A DNA stretch of 56,131 nucleotides from the NCBI GenBank assembly GCA_903820035.1, contig CAIJFT010000414.1, forward strand, positions 1-56,131, given 5' to 3'. Shown piece by piece: positions 17,600-26,439 of the stretch. Both the position numbers and the translations under genes were made by a program. The notes under the pieces were generated by a model. It had not been told where the DNA came from and made no database searches. It saw only the letters and a list, made by a program, of their open reading frames with translations. Positions within the stretch are counted from its first letter, which is position 1. Every line of letters begins with the position of its first letter. This DNA is from an uncultured Opitutia bacterium. Its GTDB lineage: Bacteria > Verrucomicrobiota > Verrucomicrobiia > Opitutales > Opitutaceae.

Positions 17600-18271
17600 T
17601 CAATGCGTCGCTCCGCCGCCGATCCGGCGATCCCGCCGCCTTAGCGCCGCGACCTCGATCACCCGCACGACGGCATCGATTTGCGTCGCGAGCGGGAGAC
17701 TCGCCTGCCCGGCGGCCGCCTGCTCCGGCAAAAAAGGCACGTGGACAAACCCACCCCGCACCACCGGCCGTCGCCGCAGCGCATGCATCAGTCCGTAGAA
17801 AACGTGATTACAGACAAAGGTCCCCGCGGACTGCGACACACTCGCCGGCAGCCCGTGTGCCCGCAGCTCGGCGACCATCGCTTTGATCGGCAGCGTCGAC
17901 CAATATGCCGCCGGGCCACCCCGCACGACCGGCCGGTCAACGGGCTGACCACCGGCGTTATCCGCAATCCGCGCGTCATCGACGTTGATCGCAATCCGCT
18001 CGGGCGTGATCTCCGCCCGCCCTCCGGCCAACCCGAGGCAGATCACCACGTCCGGTCGCTCCACCCGCAGTTGCCGCAGGAGCACGGTCGTCGACCGCCG
18101 GAAAACACACGGCAAAATCACCCCGATCACGCGTCGGCCGGCAATGACGCGGCCATTGAGCGCAGCCACGATGGATTCGGTGGGGTTAACGGTCGCACCG
18201 GCGAAAGCCTCGAAGCCGGTGAGGAGGATCGGGCGCGGGGCGGGGCGCGACGAGCGGGCCGGCTTACTCAT
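17600..18271 (-). CDS. pcp: Pyroglutamyl-peptidase I (pyrrolidone-carboxylate peptidase)
   Basis: A 223-residue cysteine peptidase that removes N-terminal pyroglutamate (5-oxoproline) from peptides. Start at 18271 ('[10 protein letters not shown]') puts the family motif 'ILLTGFEAFAGATVNPT' near residue 14. The catalytic triad can be placed: Glu in 'EITPERIAINVDD', Cys in 'SAGTFVCNHVFYGLMH' and His in 'GGFVHVPFLPEQ'. The start codon overlaps the pxpA stop by ATGA, meaning translational coupling. With pxpBC and pxpA it makes a cassette that first frees 5-oxoproline from peptides and then opens the ring to glutamate. Confidence 0.95.
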   Translation of the reverse strand: MSKPARSSRPAPRPILLTGFEAFAGATVNPTESIVAALNGRVIAGRRVIGVILPCVFRRSTTVLLRQLRVERPDVVICLGLAGGRAEITPERIAINVDDARIADNAGGQPVDRPVVRGGPAAYWSTLPIKAMVAELRAHGLPASVSQSAGTFVCNHVFYGLMHALRRRPVVRGGFVHVPFLPEQAAAGQASLPLATQIDAVVRVIEVAALRRRDRRIGGGATH

Positions 18272-19020
18272 ACGGCGAACGCTCGCACCGTGATGTCGGC
18301 CGCCGCGAGTTCTTTCCGCAACCGCTGCGCAAACCCGACAGCCTGCGCCCCATCCCCGTGGAGGCACACCGTGTCCGCCCGGATCACCACGTCCGGACCT
18401 TCGGTCGACTGCACCTTGCCCTCGCGCACCATCCGCAACACCTGAGCCACCGCCCGCACCGGATCCTCAATCAAAGCATCGGGGCGATTCCGGGGCGTCA
18501 GCGTACCACTCGCCTGATACGTCCGATCGGCAAAAACCTCCGCCACCACCGCGAAGTCTCCCGTCGCGCGGGCGAGACGTTCCAGCACGCTACCGGCCAA
18601 CGTAACCAAGGCGGCGCCGGGAGTCAGTGCGCGGATCGCCGCGATCACCCCGGCGGCAAGGTCCGGGTCCCGCGCCGTCTGGTTATAAAGTGCTCCGTGG
18701 AGTTTAACGTGGCTGACCGCAGCCCCCTGCTTCGCCGCCGCCTGCTGCAGTGCCCCAACCTGCGCCCGCACGAGCTCGGTCACTTCCGCCGGTGTCACGG
18801 GCCTTTCCAACCGGCCGAAGTTGATGCGGTCTTCAAACCCCGGATGCGCCCCGATCCCGACCCCGTAACGCCGCGCGAGGCGGAGGGTCGCCCGCATCGT
18901 CGCCGCATCCCCCGCGTGCCCGCCGCACGCGATGTTGGCCGACGTGATGAGCGGCATCAACGCCTCGTCCTGCCCGGCGCCTTCGCCGAGGTCGCAGTTG
19001 AGATCAACGGTCAGGCCCAT
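18268..19020 (-). CDS. pxpA: 5-oxoprolinase subunit A (LamB/YcsF family)
   Basis: A 250-residue cytoplasmic subunit of the prokaryotic ATP-dependent 5-oxoprolinase PxpABC, which converts 5-oxoproline to glutamate. '[10 protein letters not shown]' at the N-terminus, '[10 protein letters not shown]', '[11 protein letters not shown]', '[10 protein letters not shown]' and 'CLHGDGAQA' are the LamB/YcsF signatures. The start at 19020 gives '[13 protein letters not shown]' and overlaps the end of pxpBC by 10 bases; the stop overlaps pcp by 4 bases. A longer open frame upstream lies inside pxpBC and is not used. Confidence 0.95.
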   Translation of the reverse strand: MGLTVDLNCDLGEGAGQDEALMPLITSANIACGGHAGDAATMRATLRLARRYGVGIGAHPGFEDRINFGRLERPVTPAEVTELVRAQVGALQQAAAKQGAAVSHVKLHGALYNQTARDPDLAAGVIAAIRALTPGAALVTLAGSVLERLARATGDFAVVAEVFADRTYQASGTLTPRNRPDALIEDPVRAVAQVLRMVREGKVQSTEGPDVVIRADTVCLHGDGAQAVGFAQRLRKELAAADITVRAFAV

Positions 19021-20654
19021 TTTTCCTTCAGCCCCTCGCGCAACAAAGCCAACGCACGCTCGCGCGCCAACAGCAAGCGGCGCGCCTCGCACGGGGTCAC
19101 CACCTTGAACCGCGGCCGATCGCCGGGTTTCAACTGGGCCACGAGCGGAAGATCGACCGTGATCACCGTGGCGATTTGCGGATAACCGCCGACCGTCTGC
19201 GCGTCCGCCAACAACACGATGGGATGGCCGTCGGGTGGCACCTGCACCGTACCGGGCAAGACCGGAGCGGACGCCAACTCGCGGGTCGTCGTCCGCGCAA
19301 CCGTCGCCCCGCGCAACCGCAGGCCCATGCGGTCGGACTGCGGCGAAACTTCGAACTCGCCGCCCCCCCAATCCGCCGGGAACTCCGCCGTCTGCGCCGC
19401 CGGCACTACGCGGATGACCGGCGCGGCCGAGTACGCCGGTACAACACGCTCGGCAATTTTCCAATGTCCGCTTGGAAAGCGGCCGGTGTCCGGCACCGCC
19501 AGCGCATCGCCGTCGCGCAACGCACGTCCTTCAAGTCCGCCCCACCCGCCGCGCAAATACGTGCTGCGGCTGCCAAGCACCAGCGGCACGTCGATCCCAC
19601 CGGCCACCGCCAAATAGCCGCGACAGCCCCGACCCAGCGGCGCCAACCGCAGCGTCGTCCCTGCCCGCACCGGTATCGGTTGGTAACCGACCAATCCCGC
19701 GACCGCCGCCCCGGTGAGGGCAATCACCGTGTCGTGCAAAAAAGTCAGTTCCGGCCCGATCAGGGTAAATTCAAGTCCCGCCGCCGTCTCACGATTACCA
19801 ACCAGCAGATTGGCCAGGCGGAGCGCGAAGGCATCCGCTGCACCGCCCAGCGGCACGCCCTGCGCGCGCTGCCCGTTGCGCCCCAAGTCCTGGATCGTCG
19901 TGAACATTCCCGCGCGTCCGATCACGATACCGGGTTCGGCCCCCGGCCGCGGCTTCGCGCCGCCCCGCGCGGGACGGTGCTGCTCCCACTCCATCTCAAA
20001 CTCTCCGGCGGAAATCGCGCGAAATTTCACGTGGTCGCCCACGCGCAGCAACGCCGGCTCAGCCCGCTCGGGATCAAACATCACCGCCGGCGTACGACCG
20101 ATGAGATTCCAGCCGCCCGGAGTGCCGAGGGGATAGACGCCCGTCTGCGCCCCGCCGATGCCCACACTGCCCGGCACCACCTCGGTTCGCGGAGTCGCCC
20201 GCCGCGGCGTGTGTAAAGCCGGGGGCAGTCCGCCGAGATAAGGGAAACCGGGCACAAAGCCGATCGCATGCACCCGATAATCCGCGCCGGCATGCAGCGC
20301 GATGACGGCCGGCGGCGTCAGTTGCGCCTGCGCCGCGACCGTCGCAAGATCGGGACCGACGTCGCCCCCGTAGCACACTGGAATCTCCACCGTGCGTTCC
20401 GGCAAGCCGGCCACCCCCGCCTCCGCCCCAGCCGCAATCTCCGCGATCTGGCGACAGGTTTCATCCCACGCTTCCGGCACAGGATCGAAGTAAACGGCCA
20501 CCCGCCCAAAGGCTGCAAACACATCGACGATTCCGGGGGGCCCGCTCCGCGTAATCGCGGTGACCACGGCCGCCGCCCACGCCAACACCGCGGGCTCCGG
20601 GCTTTCGCCCAGCGTGATGACGACGGCGGAATCGCCGAGGGGGGAGACCGTCAT
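19011..20654 (-). CDS. pxpBC: Fused 5-oxoprolinase subunits B and C (KipI-KipA fusion)
   Basis: A 547-residue protein joining two subunits usually encoded by separate genes. Residues about 1-215 are PxpB/KipI (carboxyltransferase-domain subdomain C/D type) with '[14 protein letters not shown]', '[13 protein letters not shown]' and '[18 protein letters not shown]'. Residues about 230-547 are PxpC/KipA (AHS2) with '[17 protein letters not shown]', 'GYLAVAGGI' and '[18 protein letters not shown]'. With PxpA it forms 5-oxoprolinase. First gene of the pxpBC-pxpA-pcp operon. The fusion fixes a 1:1 ratio of B and C. In some bacteria this architecture is instead annotated as allophanate hydrolase/urea carboxylase subunits; the adjoining pxpA and pcp decide for 5-oxoprolinase. 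Confidence 0.93.
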   Translation of the reverse strand: MTVSPLGDSAVVITLGESPEPAVLAWAAAVVTAITRSGPPGIVDVFAAFGRVAVYFDPVPEAWDETCRQIAEIAAGAEAGVAGLPERTVEIPVCYGGDVGPDLATVAAQAQLTPPAVIALHAGADYRVHAIGFVPGFPYLGGLPPALHTPRRATPRTEVVPGSVGIGGAQTGVYPLGTPGGWNLIGRTPAVMFDPERAEPALLRVGDHVKFRAISAGEFEMEWEQHRPARGGAKPRPGAEPGIVIGRAGMFTTIQDLGRNGQRAQGVPLGGAADAFALRLANLLVGNRETAAGLEFTLIGPELTFLHDTVIALTGAAVAGLVGYQPIPVRAGTTLRLAPLGRGCRGYLAVAGGIDVPLVLGSRSTYLRGGWGGLEGRALRDGDALAVPDTGRFPSGHWKIAERVVPAYSAAPVIRVVPAAQTAEFPADWGGGEFEVSPQSDRMGLRLRGATVARTTTRELASAPVLPGTVQVPPDGHPIVLLADAQTVGGYPQIATVITVDLPLVAQLKPGDRPRFKVVTPCEARRLLLARERALALLREGLKEKWA

Positions 20655-20863
20655 GGCCCGACTATTCCGGCCGGTCCGGACCCCCGCAAAACAAAAAGCC
20701 CGGCAACCCGTGGCACCTGGCCCCGTTTACCCAATCACCTCCGGACCGTTTTTGCTCGAGACGTCGCCGCGTTTAGCCCGCCGCGACCACGTGGCCCTTC
20801 CCTCCGGCGTGGCCAGGCTTTCGCCCCCGGCGCAAGCGCGGCGACCCAATGACGCACCCGCCT

Positions 20864-22255
20864 TTAGCGCTGCGCCACCGCCACGGCGAGGGGCACGGCG
20901 GCGCAAAACTCCAACGCGGCGGAGTTGCCCGCCGTAGTCTGAGCGAGGGCCAGACCCGTCGCCCGCAGCGGCGCACGGGTCTCGGTCGCCGCCACGGTGA
21001 GGCCAACCGCCCCGAGCGAGCGCAGGTCGTACGTCTCGAGCAGCGCGACGCCCGTGCCGGAGGCCGCCGATACCTGCGCGGTGTAGTTGCCCGGGGGCAG
21101 CACAACGACAAGGGCAGACTCGAGCGCATTGGTTGGAACGCCCGGAATCCGGGAGAGCTCCGAGCCCGCCACGATCGCGCCGACGTCATCGTTGGTGGCA
21201 ATCAGGCGCCCGGCCGAGTCGAAGAGATCGAGCCGGGGATTCGCCACCGCGCCCGTCACACCGAAAGCGGCCAACGAGGGGCCTTTGGCCGTGATCAGCG
21301 TGCGTATCGGCTCGTTGCCCGTGATGCTGAGGCCCCCGATCAACACCTGCTCGCCGCTGCCGACGAAACCGCGAATCGAAAGATTGCCGTAGCGCGTCGC
21401 GAGCGCCTCGGTGGAGACCGCAATCTGGCCGCGCAACTGGCCGCCGGCAAAGGTGGTGCTGTGGTAATTCAAATACATGCCGCCGGTCAGCAGCACCACC
21501 GGGTCGCCCACGAACGGCAGGTCGTGGCTGCCGGAAATGTGACCGTTGGTGTTGGTGTAGCCGTTGAGCGTGGCGTTATTGCCGATGTTCGTCCGGACCG
21601 GACCGGCGACCCCCGGCGCGCCTTCGTGAATGTGCGAGTTGCTCAGCTGATTCGTGAACAGGAACAGCGAGTGCCGGACGCTGATGGTGTTCGCCGCCGG
21701 ATCAAAGAACAGCACCGCGGCGCCGAAATTATTCACGCCGGCCAGCACCGGGGTCGGCGCGCCCGCCTGCTCCTGTGCGGCGTCCATTTTGGCCACCAGC
21801 CGGATCGGCGTCGGGATCAACTGTCCGCGTACTTCACCGCCGGGAAACTGCGCGGAATGGAGGTTATAGTACGCCCCGCCCTGGATGAGCTTCAGCCGGT
21901 CGCCGCCGTGCGGGAGGTTGCGAAACGTCGCCGTGAGCGTTGACCCGCTGCGCGTGTACACCGCCTCGGCCCCGAGGTTAGTGACCACGCCGCCGTTGGT
22001 GCCGGTCGGCCCCTCGTGGAGGTGCGAAGCCGTCGCCACGTTGGTCATGCCCGAAACCGAAACGATCAGATCGAAGGTATTGGCCCGGACATCATAGAGC
22101 ATGATCGCGGTGCCGGCGGCCGGCGAGCTGGTCGCCGGATTTTCCTGCGCCGCTTCGATGCGGGCCCGCAATTCGATCACTTGCGCCACGGAGCTGAGGG
22201 CCAAGCCGCCAAGCGCGGCGGCGACGAAACCACGGATAACAGGGGAAAGTCTCAT
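20864..22255 (-). CDS. Exported protein with two CHRD domains
   Basis: A 463-residue protein with signal peptide ('FVAAALGGLALSSVAQ'). Two CHRD (chordin-type) domains in tandem, about residues 27-145 and 150-275; both carry the paired landmarks 'SHLHEGPTGTNGG'/'SHIHEGAPGVAGP' and 'YYNLHSAQFPGGEVRGQL'/'YLNYHSTTFAGGQLRGQI'. The C-terminal about 180 residues form a third beta-rich domain ('NLSIRGFVGSGEQVLIGGL') with a pre-peptidase-like pattern 'TLITAKGPSLAAFGVTG' and 'NYTAQVSAASGTGVALLE'. The last residues are hydrophobic. Function of bacterial CHRD proteins is not known; secreted and probably surface-bound. Start at 22255 chosen for the signal peptide. Confidence 0.85.
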   Translation of the reverse strand: MRLSPVIRGFVAAALGGLALSSVAQVIELRARIEAAQENPATSSPAAGTAIMLYDVRANTFDLIVSVSGMTNVATASHLHEGPTGTNGGVVTNLGAEAVYTRSGSTLTATFRNLPHGGDRLKLIQGGAYYNLHSAQFPGGEVRGQLIPTPIRLVAKMDAAQEQAGAPTPVLAGVNNFGAAVLFFDPAANTISVRHSLFLFTNQLSNSHIHEGAPGVAGPVRTNIGNNATLNGYTNTNGHISGSHDLPFVGDPVVLLTGGMYLNYHSTTFAGGQLRGQIAVSTEALATRYGNLSIRGFVGSGEQVLIGGLSITGNEPIRTLITAKGPSLAAFGVTGAVANPRLDLFDSAGRLIATNDDVGAIVAGSELSRIPGVPTNALESALVVVLPPGNYTAQVSAASGTGVALLETYDLRSLGAVGLTVAATETRAPLRATGLALAQTTAGNSAALEFCAAVPLAVAVAQR

Positions 22256-22439
22256 AGTTGTAGTGCGATGATCCAATGCGGCGGTCCGGCCGCGGCAGCG
22301 CCGGAACCGTAACAACTCGGTCAGACTTTCCGCTTTCCGCGACGACCACCGCCCCGCGCCAAGGCCGTGCGGCCCGATCGGCTAAATCCGCGGGAATGGT
22401 TTGAATTTTCAGGACAACCCGACGACTAATCCGCCCTCC

Positions 22440-23069
22440 ATGAACGCCCGTCGCGCCACCCTCGCCCTCGTCGCCTCCACCCTCCTCGTGTCCGCCTGCC
22501 GCAAGCAGGAAATCACCACCTACCGCGTGCCCAAGGAAGCCCAGCCGGCCGCCGCACCCGCCGCTACGCCCGCCGCCGCCCCGGCCATGCCGCCGATGGC
22601 GGGTGGCGGATCGAACATGGCCAACACCGCGGTCGCCACCGCCAGTGGCAGCGGACTCGGCTGGACCGCCCCGGCCTCTTGGACCGCCAAGCCCACCGGC
22701 GCAATGCGCAAGGGCAGCTACACCATCAAGGGCGCCGAGGGCGAAGGGGATCTTTCGATTACCGCCTTCCCCGGCGATGTCGGCGGCGACTTGGCCAACC
22801 TCAACCGGTGGCGTGGACAAATCCAGCTCCCGCCGGTGGCGCAATCGGAATTCGAAGCCGCGACCCAGCACCTCGACAAAAACGGTCTGCACCTCACCTT
22901 GGTCGACCTCGTCGGCACCGGCGCCACGCCGCAGCGCATCCTCGGCGTGATGGTGCCGTTTGAAGGCGCCACGTGGTTCTTCAAACTCATGGGCCCCGAC
23001 AAGGTCGTCGCACAGGAAAAGACCGCGTTCCTGCAGTTCATCGAGACCATCAAGCCCGCCGCGAAATGA
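22440..23069 (+). CDS. Lipoprotein linked to cytochrome c maturation genes
   Basis: A 209-residue protein. The signal peptide ends in a lipobox, 'LLVSAC' (Cys 20), so it should be lipid-anchored in the periplasm. A Pro/Ala-rich linker (about residues 33-60) leads to a compact domain of about 140 residues ('GWTAPASWTAKPTGAMRKGSY', then 'LSITAFPGDVGGDLANLNRW' and 'FIETIK' at the end). This resembles uncharacterised periplasmic domains that PVC bacteria encode before ResB/CcsA genes; no catalytic motif is visible. Its stop overlaps the ResB-like start (ATGA), so translation is coupled. A role in cytochrome c assembly is inferred only from position. Confidence 0.8.
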   Translation: MNARRATLALVASTLLVSACRKQEITTYRVPKEAQPAAAPAATPAAAPAMPPMAGGGSNMANTAVATASGSGLGWTAPASWTAKPTGAMRKGSYTIKGAEGEGDLSITAFPGDVGGDLANLNRWRGQIQLPPVAQSEFEAATQHLDKNGLHLTLVDLVGTGATPQRILGVMVPFEGATWFFKLMGPDKVVAQEKTAFLQFIETIKPAAK

Positions 23070-24256
23070 ACGACTCGGTCCGTCAGATTCGCGACTTCTT
23101 CGTCTCGCTCAAGCTGACCGTCGTGCTGCTGGTGTTGGGTATGATCCTGGTATTCGCCGCCACGCTCGATCAGGTGAACCTCGGCATCTGGGCGGTGCAG
23201 GAGAAATATTTTCGCTCGTTCTTCGTACTGACCCGGGTCGGCAACGTCCCCGTGCCGGTGTTTCCCGGCGGCTACCTCATTGGCGGCGTGATGCTGATCA
23301 ACCTGATCGCGGCGCACGTCTACCGCTTCAGCTTCAAGTGGCGCAAGGCCGGCATCCAGCTCACCCACGCCGGTCTGATTCTCCTCCTGGTCGGCGAGCT
23401 GCTCACCGGCCTGTGGCAGGATGAGTTCAGCATGCGCCTCGCGCAAAACGAGCCGCGCAACTACTCGGAGAGCTACCGCGCCAACGAGCTGGCGATTGTC
23501 GATACGACCGACGCCAATTTTGACGAGGTCACGGCGATCCCCGAAGCCGTGGTGGAAAACGGCGGCGGTATCCAAAGTCCGCGCCTGCCGTTCCGCGTCG
23601 TGATCAAGGCCTACTATCCCAACTCGGGTCTGCAGGGCCGCGAGGGCAGCAACCCCGCCGCCCCGGCGTCGGTGCCGCGCGCCACCCAGGGCATCGGCCT
23701 GAACGTCGATCTCATCCCGCAGCCGGTGACGTACAAGCAGGACGAGCGGAATATCCCCGCCGCCCTCCTCGAGCTGGTGAGCGGCGAAGGCCCCATCGGC
23801 ACCTGGCTGGTTTCCGCCGATCCCCGCATGACGCCGCAGCGCGTCGAGCACGCCGGCCGCACCTACACCGTGGGCATGCGCTTTGAACGCGCGTACAAAC
23901 ACTTCACGCTCACCCTTCAGAAATTCAGCCACGACCGCTACTCGGGCACGGAAATCCCGAAGAATTTCTCCAGCCGCATCCGCCTCAATACCGAGGACGG
24001 GCGCGATGACCGCGAGGTGCTCATCTACATGAACAACCCGCTGCGGTACGCCGGCTACACGTTCTACCAGGCAAGCTTCGAGCCGGGTAACGACAAGGTC
24101 ACGATCCTGCAGGTGGTGCGCAACCCAAGCTGGCTCATTCCGTACCTCGCCTGCTCGGTGATGACGTTCGGCCTCCTCTGGCAGTTCTGCATTCACCTGT
24201 TCGGCTTCATCGGCAAACGCCGGGCCAAACTCCACCCCCAGCCCAAAGCGGTCTGA
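23066..24256 (+). CDS. ResB-like cytochrome c biogenesis protein
   Basis: A 396-residue membrane protein of the System II (Ccs/Res) haem-handling pathway. Hydrophobic segments are near residues 14-35 ('LTVVLLVLGMILVFAATLDQ'), 70-90 ('GGYLIGGVMLINLIAAHVY'), 97-117 ('GIQLTHAGLILLLVGELL') and 358-385 ('YLACSVMTFGLLWQFCI'). A large periplasmic loop lies between the third and fourth, the ResB arrangement. 'NNPLRYAGYTFYQASFEPG' in the loop is a conserved ResB motif. With the CcsA-like protein downstream it would deliver haem to CxxCH apocytochromes outside the cytoplasm. Confidence 0.88.
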   Translation: MNDSVRQIRDFFVSLKLTVVLLVLGMILVFAATLDQVNLGIWAVQEKYFRSFFVLTRVGNVPVPVFPGGYLIGGVMLINLIAAHVYRFSFKWRKAGIQLTHAGLILLLVGELLTGLWQDEFSMRLAQNEPRNYSESYRANELAIVDTTDANFDEVTAIPEAVVENGGGIQSPRLPFRVVIKAYYPNSGLQGREGSNPAAPASVPRATQGIGLNVDLIPQPVTYKQDERNIPAALLELVSGEGPIGTWLVSADPRMTPQRVEHAGRTYTVGMRFERAYKHFTLTLQKFSHDRYSGTEIPKNFSSRIRLNTEDGRDDREVLIYMNNPLRYAGYTFYQASFEPGNDKVTILQVVRNPSWLIPYLACSVMTFGLLWQFCIHLFGFIGKRRAKLHPQPKAV

Positions 24257-24317
24257 GCGCGGCGCATCCCCCGCCACCTGTTCGTGCCCTCTCGTTCCGC
24301 CACCACCCACCTCGGCG

Positions 24318-24337
24318 GGCTGCGCTTTGGCGCAGCC
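24318..24337. repeat. Hairpin between the ResB-like and CcsA-like genes
   Basis: GGCTGCGC (24318-24325), loop TTTG, GCGCAGCC (24330-24337): a perfect 8-bp stem in the 206-base gap. No T run. It could adjust the ratio of the two products or be a dispersed repeat; the remaining gap holds no gene I can support. Confidence 0.5.
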
Positions 24338-24462
24338 GCTGCCCCCACGGGGATCGGCGCCCGCCAAGCAACGCCCTCCACCATCGCCCGCGCCTCGGGG
24401 GTCTAAACGCACCGCCCACCCCGCCGGCCATTCCGCGCCCTCCGTATCCACTGTCTCCCGTC

Positions 24463-26319
24463 ATGAAAAAATTCCTCCCCCTCGCCGCCCTCCTGCTCGC
24501 CGTCCTCTACGTGGCCAGCACGCTGCGGGCGCCGAAGAACCCGGGCGCCTTTGATGTCGGCGGCTTCAGCCGCCTGCCGCTGCTGGTCAACGGCCGCCTC
24601 AAGCCGATCGATACCGTCGCGCGCAGCTCGCTGCTGCAGCTGCAGGGCCGCCAAACCGTGACGACCGCCGAGGGCAGGAAGCTGCTGCCGGCCGAGTGGC
24701 TGCTCGACGTCGCCTTCCGCCCCGAACTCGCCGACACGTATCCGCATTTCGAGATCGTGCATCCCGAAGTCCTCGCGATCTTCGACTTGAAGGCCCAGGA
24801 TGGGCAGGGCGAGAAACGTTTCTCCCTGCGCCAACTTGAGCCCAAGATCAGCGAGCTTCAGCGCCAGGCCCGCCTGGCCGATCCGGTCGAGGCCGCCGTC
24901 CGCACGTCGTTCCAACGCGCCGTCACCCAGCTCTACGGCAACCTCGTCCACTATCAGCGGCTGCGCCACGGCTTTGCCGCCCCGGGCCGCTCCGATTTCC
25001 TCGGCGAGCTGCTGAAGTTCCAGGACACCGTGGCCGCCGGCGTCACCGCCATCCGCGCCAAGCAGGCCGGCCAGCCGCACGACGAAGCCGTCGCCAAGGC
25101 CATGACCGAACTCGGCGAGCAATTCGTGGTGATGAACGAGTCCACCACCTTCCTCGTCATCCCGCCCGACGCCGATAACGCCGACCTCGCCGCGTGGCGG
25201 ACCGCCGGCGCCGCGCTGCTCGAGACGTTTCGCTCCGGCCGGGTCAACGCCGCCGCCCTCGCCTACGCCGGCTTCGGCCACGCCTGGCGCAACGAAAAAC
25301 CCGAGCAGTTCAACAAGCTCGTGGAGCTCTTCCGCTCCGATCTCGCGAAGCGTTTCACCCCGGCACTCGAAAAGTGCGACGCCGAGGCGCGCTTCAACGC
25401 CGCCCAGCCGTTCTACGCCAGCATGACGCTGTACGCGCTCGCATTCTTCCTCGCCGTGTTCTCCTGGCTGCTTTGGCCCGATGCGCTCGGCCGCGCCGCG
25501 TTCTGGCTGATCACCATCGCGTGGATCGTCGCCACCGCCGGCATCGCCACTCGGATGTGGCTCGAAGGCCGCCCGCCGGTCACCAACCTCTACTCCTCCG
25601 CGCTATTCGTCGGCTGGGGCGCCGTCGGTCTCTGCCTGATCCTCGAATCCTTCTTCAGGAACGCCATCGGCAGCGTCGCCGCCGGCGTCATCGGGTTCGC
25701 GACCCTGCTCATCGCCCACCACCTGTCGCTCAGCGGTGACACGCTGGAAATGATGCGCGCGGTCCTGGACTCCAACTTCTGGCTCGCGACGCACGTCGTC
25801 GTTGTAACCTCGGGCTATTCCGCGACCTTTCTGGCCGGCTTCCTCGCGATCATCTACATCGTGCGCGGCGTCTTCACGAAGACGCTCGATCCGACGACCG
25901 CCGACTCCCTGGCCCGCATGGTCTACGGCATCGTGTGCTTCGCGACGCTCTTCAGCTTCGTCGGCACGATCCTCGGCGGCATCTGGGCCGACCAGTCATG
26001 GGGCCGCTTCTGGGGCTGGGATCCGAAGGAAAACGGCGCCCTCATCATCGTGATCTGGAACGCGATCATCCTCCACGCCCGCTGGGGCGGCATGATCAAA
26101 CAGCGCGGCCTCATGGCCCTCGCCGTCGGCGGCAACATCGTCACCGGCTGGAGCTGGTTCGGCACCAACATGCTCGGGGTCGGCCTGCACAGCTACGGCT
26201 TCACCGACGCGGCCTTCATCGCGCTGACGAGTTTCGCGATCAGCCAGCTCGTTTTGATCGCAATCACCTTCGTACCGCAGGCGAAATGGCGGAGTTTCGC
26301 GGGCCTCCGGCGCGCCTGA
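24463..26319 (+). CDS. CcsA/ResC-like cytochrome c assembly protein with long N-terminal domain
   Basis: A 618-residue membrane protein. After an N-terminal membrane anchor or signal (1-20, 'FLPLAALLLAVLYVAS') comes a soluble, helix-rich periplasmic domain of about 290 residues, then at least eight membrane segments of the CcsA/CcmC/CcmF superfamily. The tryptophan-rich haem-binding WWD motif is clear at about residues 512-523 ('WGRFWGWDPKEN'), with flanking histidines in 'LIAHHLSLSGD' and 'ATHVVVVTSGY' and 'GLHSYGF'. It works with the ResB-like protein as cytochrome c synthase. The family core is about 320 residues; the extra N-terminal domain is typical of Bacteroidetes/PVC forms and its job is unknown. 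Confidence 0.9.
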   Translation: MKKFLPLAALLLAVLYVASTLRAPKNPGAFDVGGFSRLPLLVNGRLKPIDTVARSSLLQLQGRQTVTTAEGRKLLPAEWLLDVAFRPELADTYPHFEIVHPEVLAIFDLKAQDGQGEKRFSLRQLEPKISELQRQARLADPVEAAVRTSFQRAVTQLYGNLVHYQRLRHGFAAPGRSDFLGELLKFQDTVAAGVTAIRAKQAGQPHDEAVAKAMTELGEQFVVMNESTTFLVIPPDADNADLAAWRTAGAALLETFRSGRVNAAALAYAGFGHAWRNEKPEQFNKLVELFRSDLAKRFTPALEKCDAEARFNAAQPFYASMTLYALAFFLAVFSWLLWPDALGRAAFWLITIAWIVATAGIATRMWLEGRPPVTNLYSSALFVGWGAVGLCLILESFFRNAIGSVAAGVIGFATLLIAHHLSLSGDTLEMMRAVLDSNFWLATHVVVVTSGYSATFLAGFLAIIYIVRGVFTKTLDPTTADSLARMVYGIVCFATLFSFVGTILGGIWADQSWGRFWGWDPKENGALIIVIWNAIILHARWGGMIKQRGLMALAVGGNIVTGWSWFGTNMLGVGLHSYGFTDAAFIALTSFAISQLVLIAITFVPQAKWRSFAGLRRA

Positions 26320-26338
26320 TAAGGTAGCATCGACTCGG

Positions 26339-26419
26339 TGTAGCCCTGCCCGTGAGCGCAGGCACCTTGGCAAGCCGCGCGCTTCCTTGGCTCTCCCTGC
26401 CCTCACGCGCAGGGCTACA
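26339..26419. repeat. Long inverted repeat between convergent ccsA-like gene and recN
   Basis: Left arm 26339-26363 and right arm 26395-26419 are reverse complements at about 23 of 25 positions; each arm begins (read inward) TGTAGCCCTGC. The 31-base middle forms the loop. It fills the gap between two converging genes and would act as a bidirectional terminator. Related sequence is found at 43554-43616 and 46971-46995. Confidence 0.75.
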
Positions 26420-26439
26420 GATCGGAAGCGCGGCGCCCC

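Noticed and set aside
22718-24451. 577-codon minus-strand open frame opposite the lipoprotein and ResB-like genes
   Set aside because: It spans two well-supported plus-strand genes and shows no family motifs.
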